Positions 63,789 through 64,000 of a DNA stretch of 64,000 nt are shown one piece after another. The notes under the pieces were generated by a model. The model had not been told where the DNA came from and ran no database searches. It was given only the letters and a program-made list of their open reading frames with translations. Numbering within the stretch: the stretch's first letter is position 1; each line of letters begins with the position of its first letter. The DNA comes from Psychrobacter sp. DAB_AL43B. GTDB taxonomy: Bacteria; Pseudomonadota; Gammaproteobacteria; Pseudomonadales; Moraxellaceae. Both the position numbers and the translations under genes were made by a program. Location of the stretch: NCBI RefSeq assembly GCF_900168255.1, contig NZ_LT799838.1, positions 1,984,001 to 2,048,000 on the forward strand. The letters are read 5' to 3'.

Positions 63789-64000
63789 TTAAATCTCAGA
63801 ATCAACCAACGCTAATACTGCTTCAGTCAGCGCAAACTGACGGATATCATTGAGCATAGTCACATCAAAGTTATGGATAAAGGCAAAAGACAATTGCCGC
63901 GCAGGGTCACACCAAGCAACCGAGCCGTTATAGCCCATATGACCAAAGGCTTGCTCAGTATCATTTTCAGTATCATTTTCGGTATTATTGTTAGTATCGC
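63789..64000 (-). CDS. Serine hydrolase, beta-lactamase family, C-terminal end (partial)
   Basis: The end of a gene whose start lies outside the window. The last 70 codons contain FGHMGYNGSVAWCDPARQLSFAFIHNFD, the third conserved motif region (HxGxxGS) of class C beta-lactamase/EstA-like hydrolases, and end ALVDSEI. Immediately upstream the frame encodes repeated NDTEN units (NNNTENDTENDTEQ) from a repeated DNA unit at about 63955-63998. Substrate cannot be inferred. It converges with the antiporter, 47 bases apart. Confidence 0.8.
   Translation of the reverse strand, partial: DTNNNTENDTENDTEQAFGHMGYNGSVAWCDPARQLSFAFIHNFDVTMLNDIRQFALTEAVLALVDSEI

Noticed and set aside
1..64000. CRISPR array, tRNA, rRNA or prophage
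   Set aside because: No repeat-spacer array, cloverleaf, rRNA stretch or phage structural gene was recognised by reading; a dedicated scan would be decisive.

Overview
The window looks like a chromosomal segment of a Moraxellaceae gammaproteobacterium, most probably Psychrobacter. The evidence is a moderately AT-rich composition, Acinetobacter/Psychrobacter-type proteins (an Acr1-like fatty acyl-CoA reductase, a many-LysM MltD, a trimodular Trx-MsrA-MsrB lipoprotein), a split-off gspL/gspM pair and heavy investment in betaine uptake, as in cold and salt-adapted marine or food strains. The genus is inferred from family resemblance and was not tested by a database search.

1-9.3 kb: the 3' end of rpoD, a DUF493 gene, then class Ia ribonucleotide reductase. 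nrdA has a pair of NrdR-box-like sites in phase and a leader rich in hairpins. nrdA and nrdB are separated by about 2.5 kb of small AT-rich genes (a 59-residue protein, a KTSC-like protein, a DUF6680-like membrane protein, a zinc-ribbon protein, a fragment of an EPT-fold enzyme and a DUF104-like protein), three of them followed by a short GGGTG-type inverted repeat. nrdB is followed by the YfaE ferredoxin that maintains its radical cofactor. A DegS/AlgW-type protease and a Nif3 protein stand divergently.

9.3-19 kb: cell-wall enzymes (MltF-like and a giant MltD with seven LysM repeats, convergent), a secreted NTF2-like protein and a CNNM/CorC-type membrane protein. A 0.95 kb non-coding stretch holds very strong inverted repeats. 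19-25.5 kb: yajC-secD-secF, a MATE exporter and the azlCD branched-chain amino acid exporter. 25.5-36.2 kb, all on the minus strand: purF, cvpA, pyrD, a small membrane protein, gspM, gspL, sixA, gpsA, a nitroreductase and zapE.

36.2-45 kb: a tnpB-only IS200/IS605-type element with intact nuclease residues, a hydrolase, a lipoprotein, xseAB, pncB and msrAB. 45-64 kb: a betaine ABC transporter with a fused binding protein/permease, a coniferyl-type aldehyde dehydrogenase, lipB, ppa, a short degraded patch (RraB-like gene, Sel1-repeat pseudogene), acr1, dusB, a BetT-type transporter, a HIT protein, ilvD, a CPA1 antiporter and the end of a serine hydrolase.

A 147-bp MITE-like repeat occurs three times (7.8, 18.4 and 32.1 kb), with short terminal inverted repeats and an inner stem that changes in a compensated way between two copies. 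I see no CRISPR array, no rRNA or tRNA gene and no convincing defence operon. The most unusual items are the nrdA/nrdB small-gene insertion, the nrdA leader, the 147-bp repeat family and the TnpB element.
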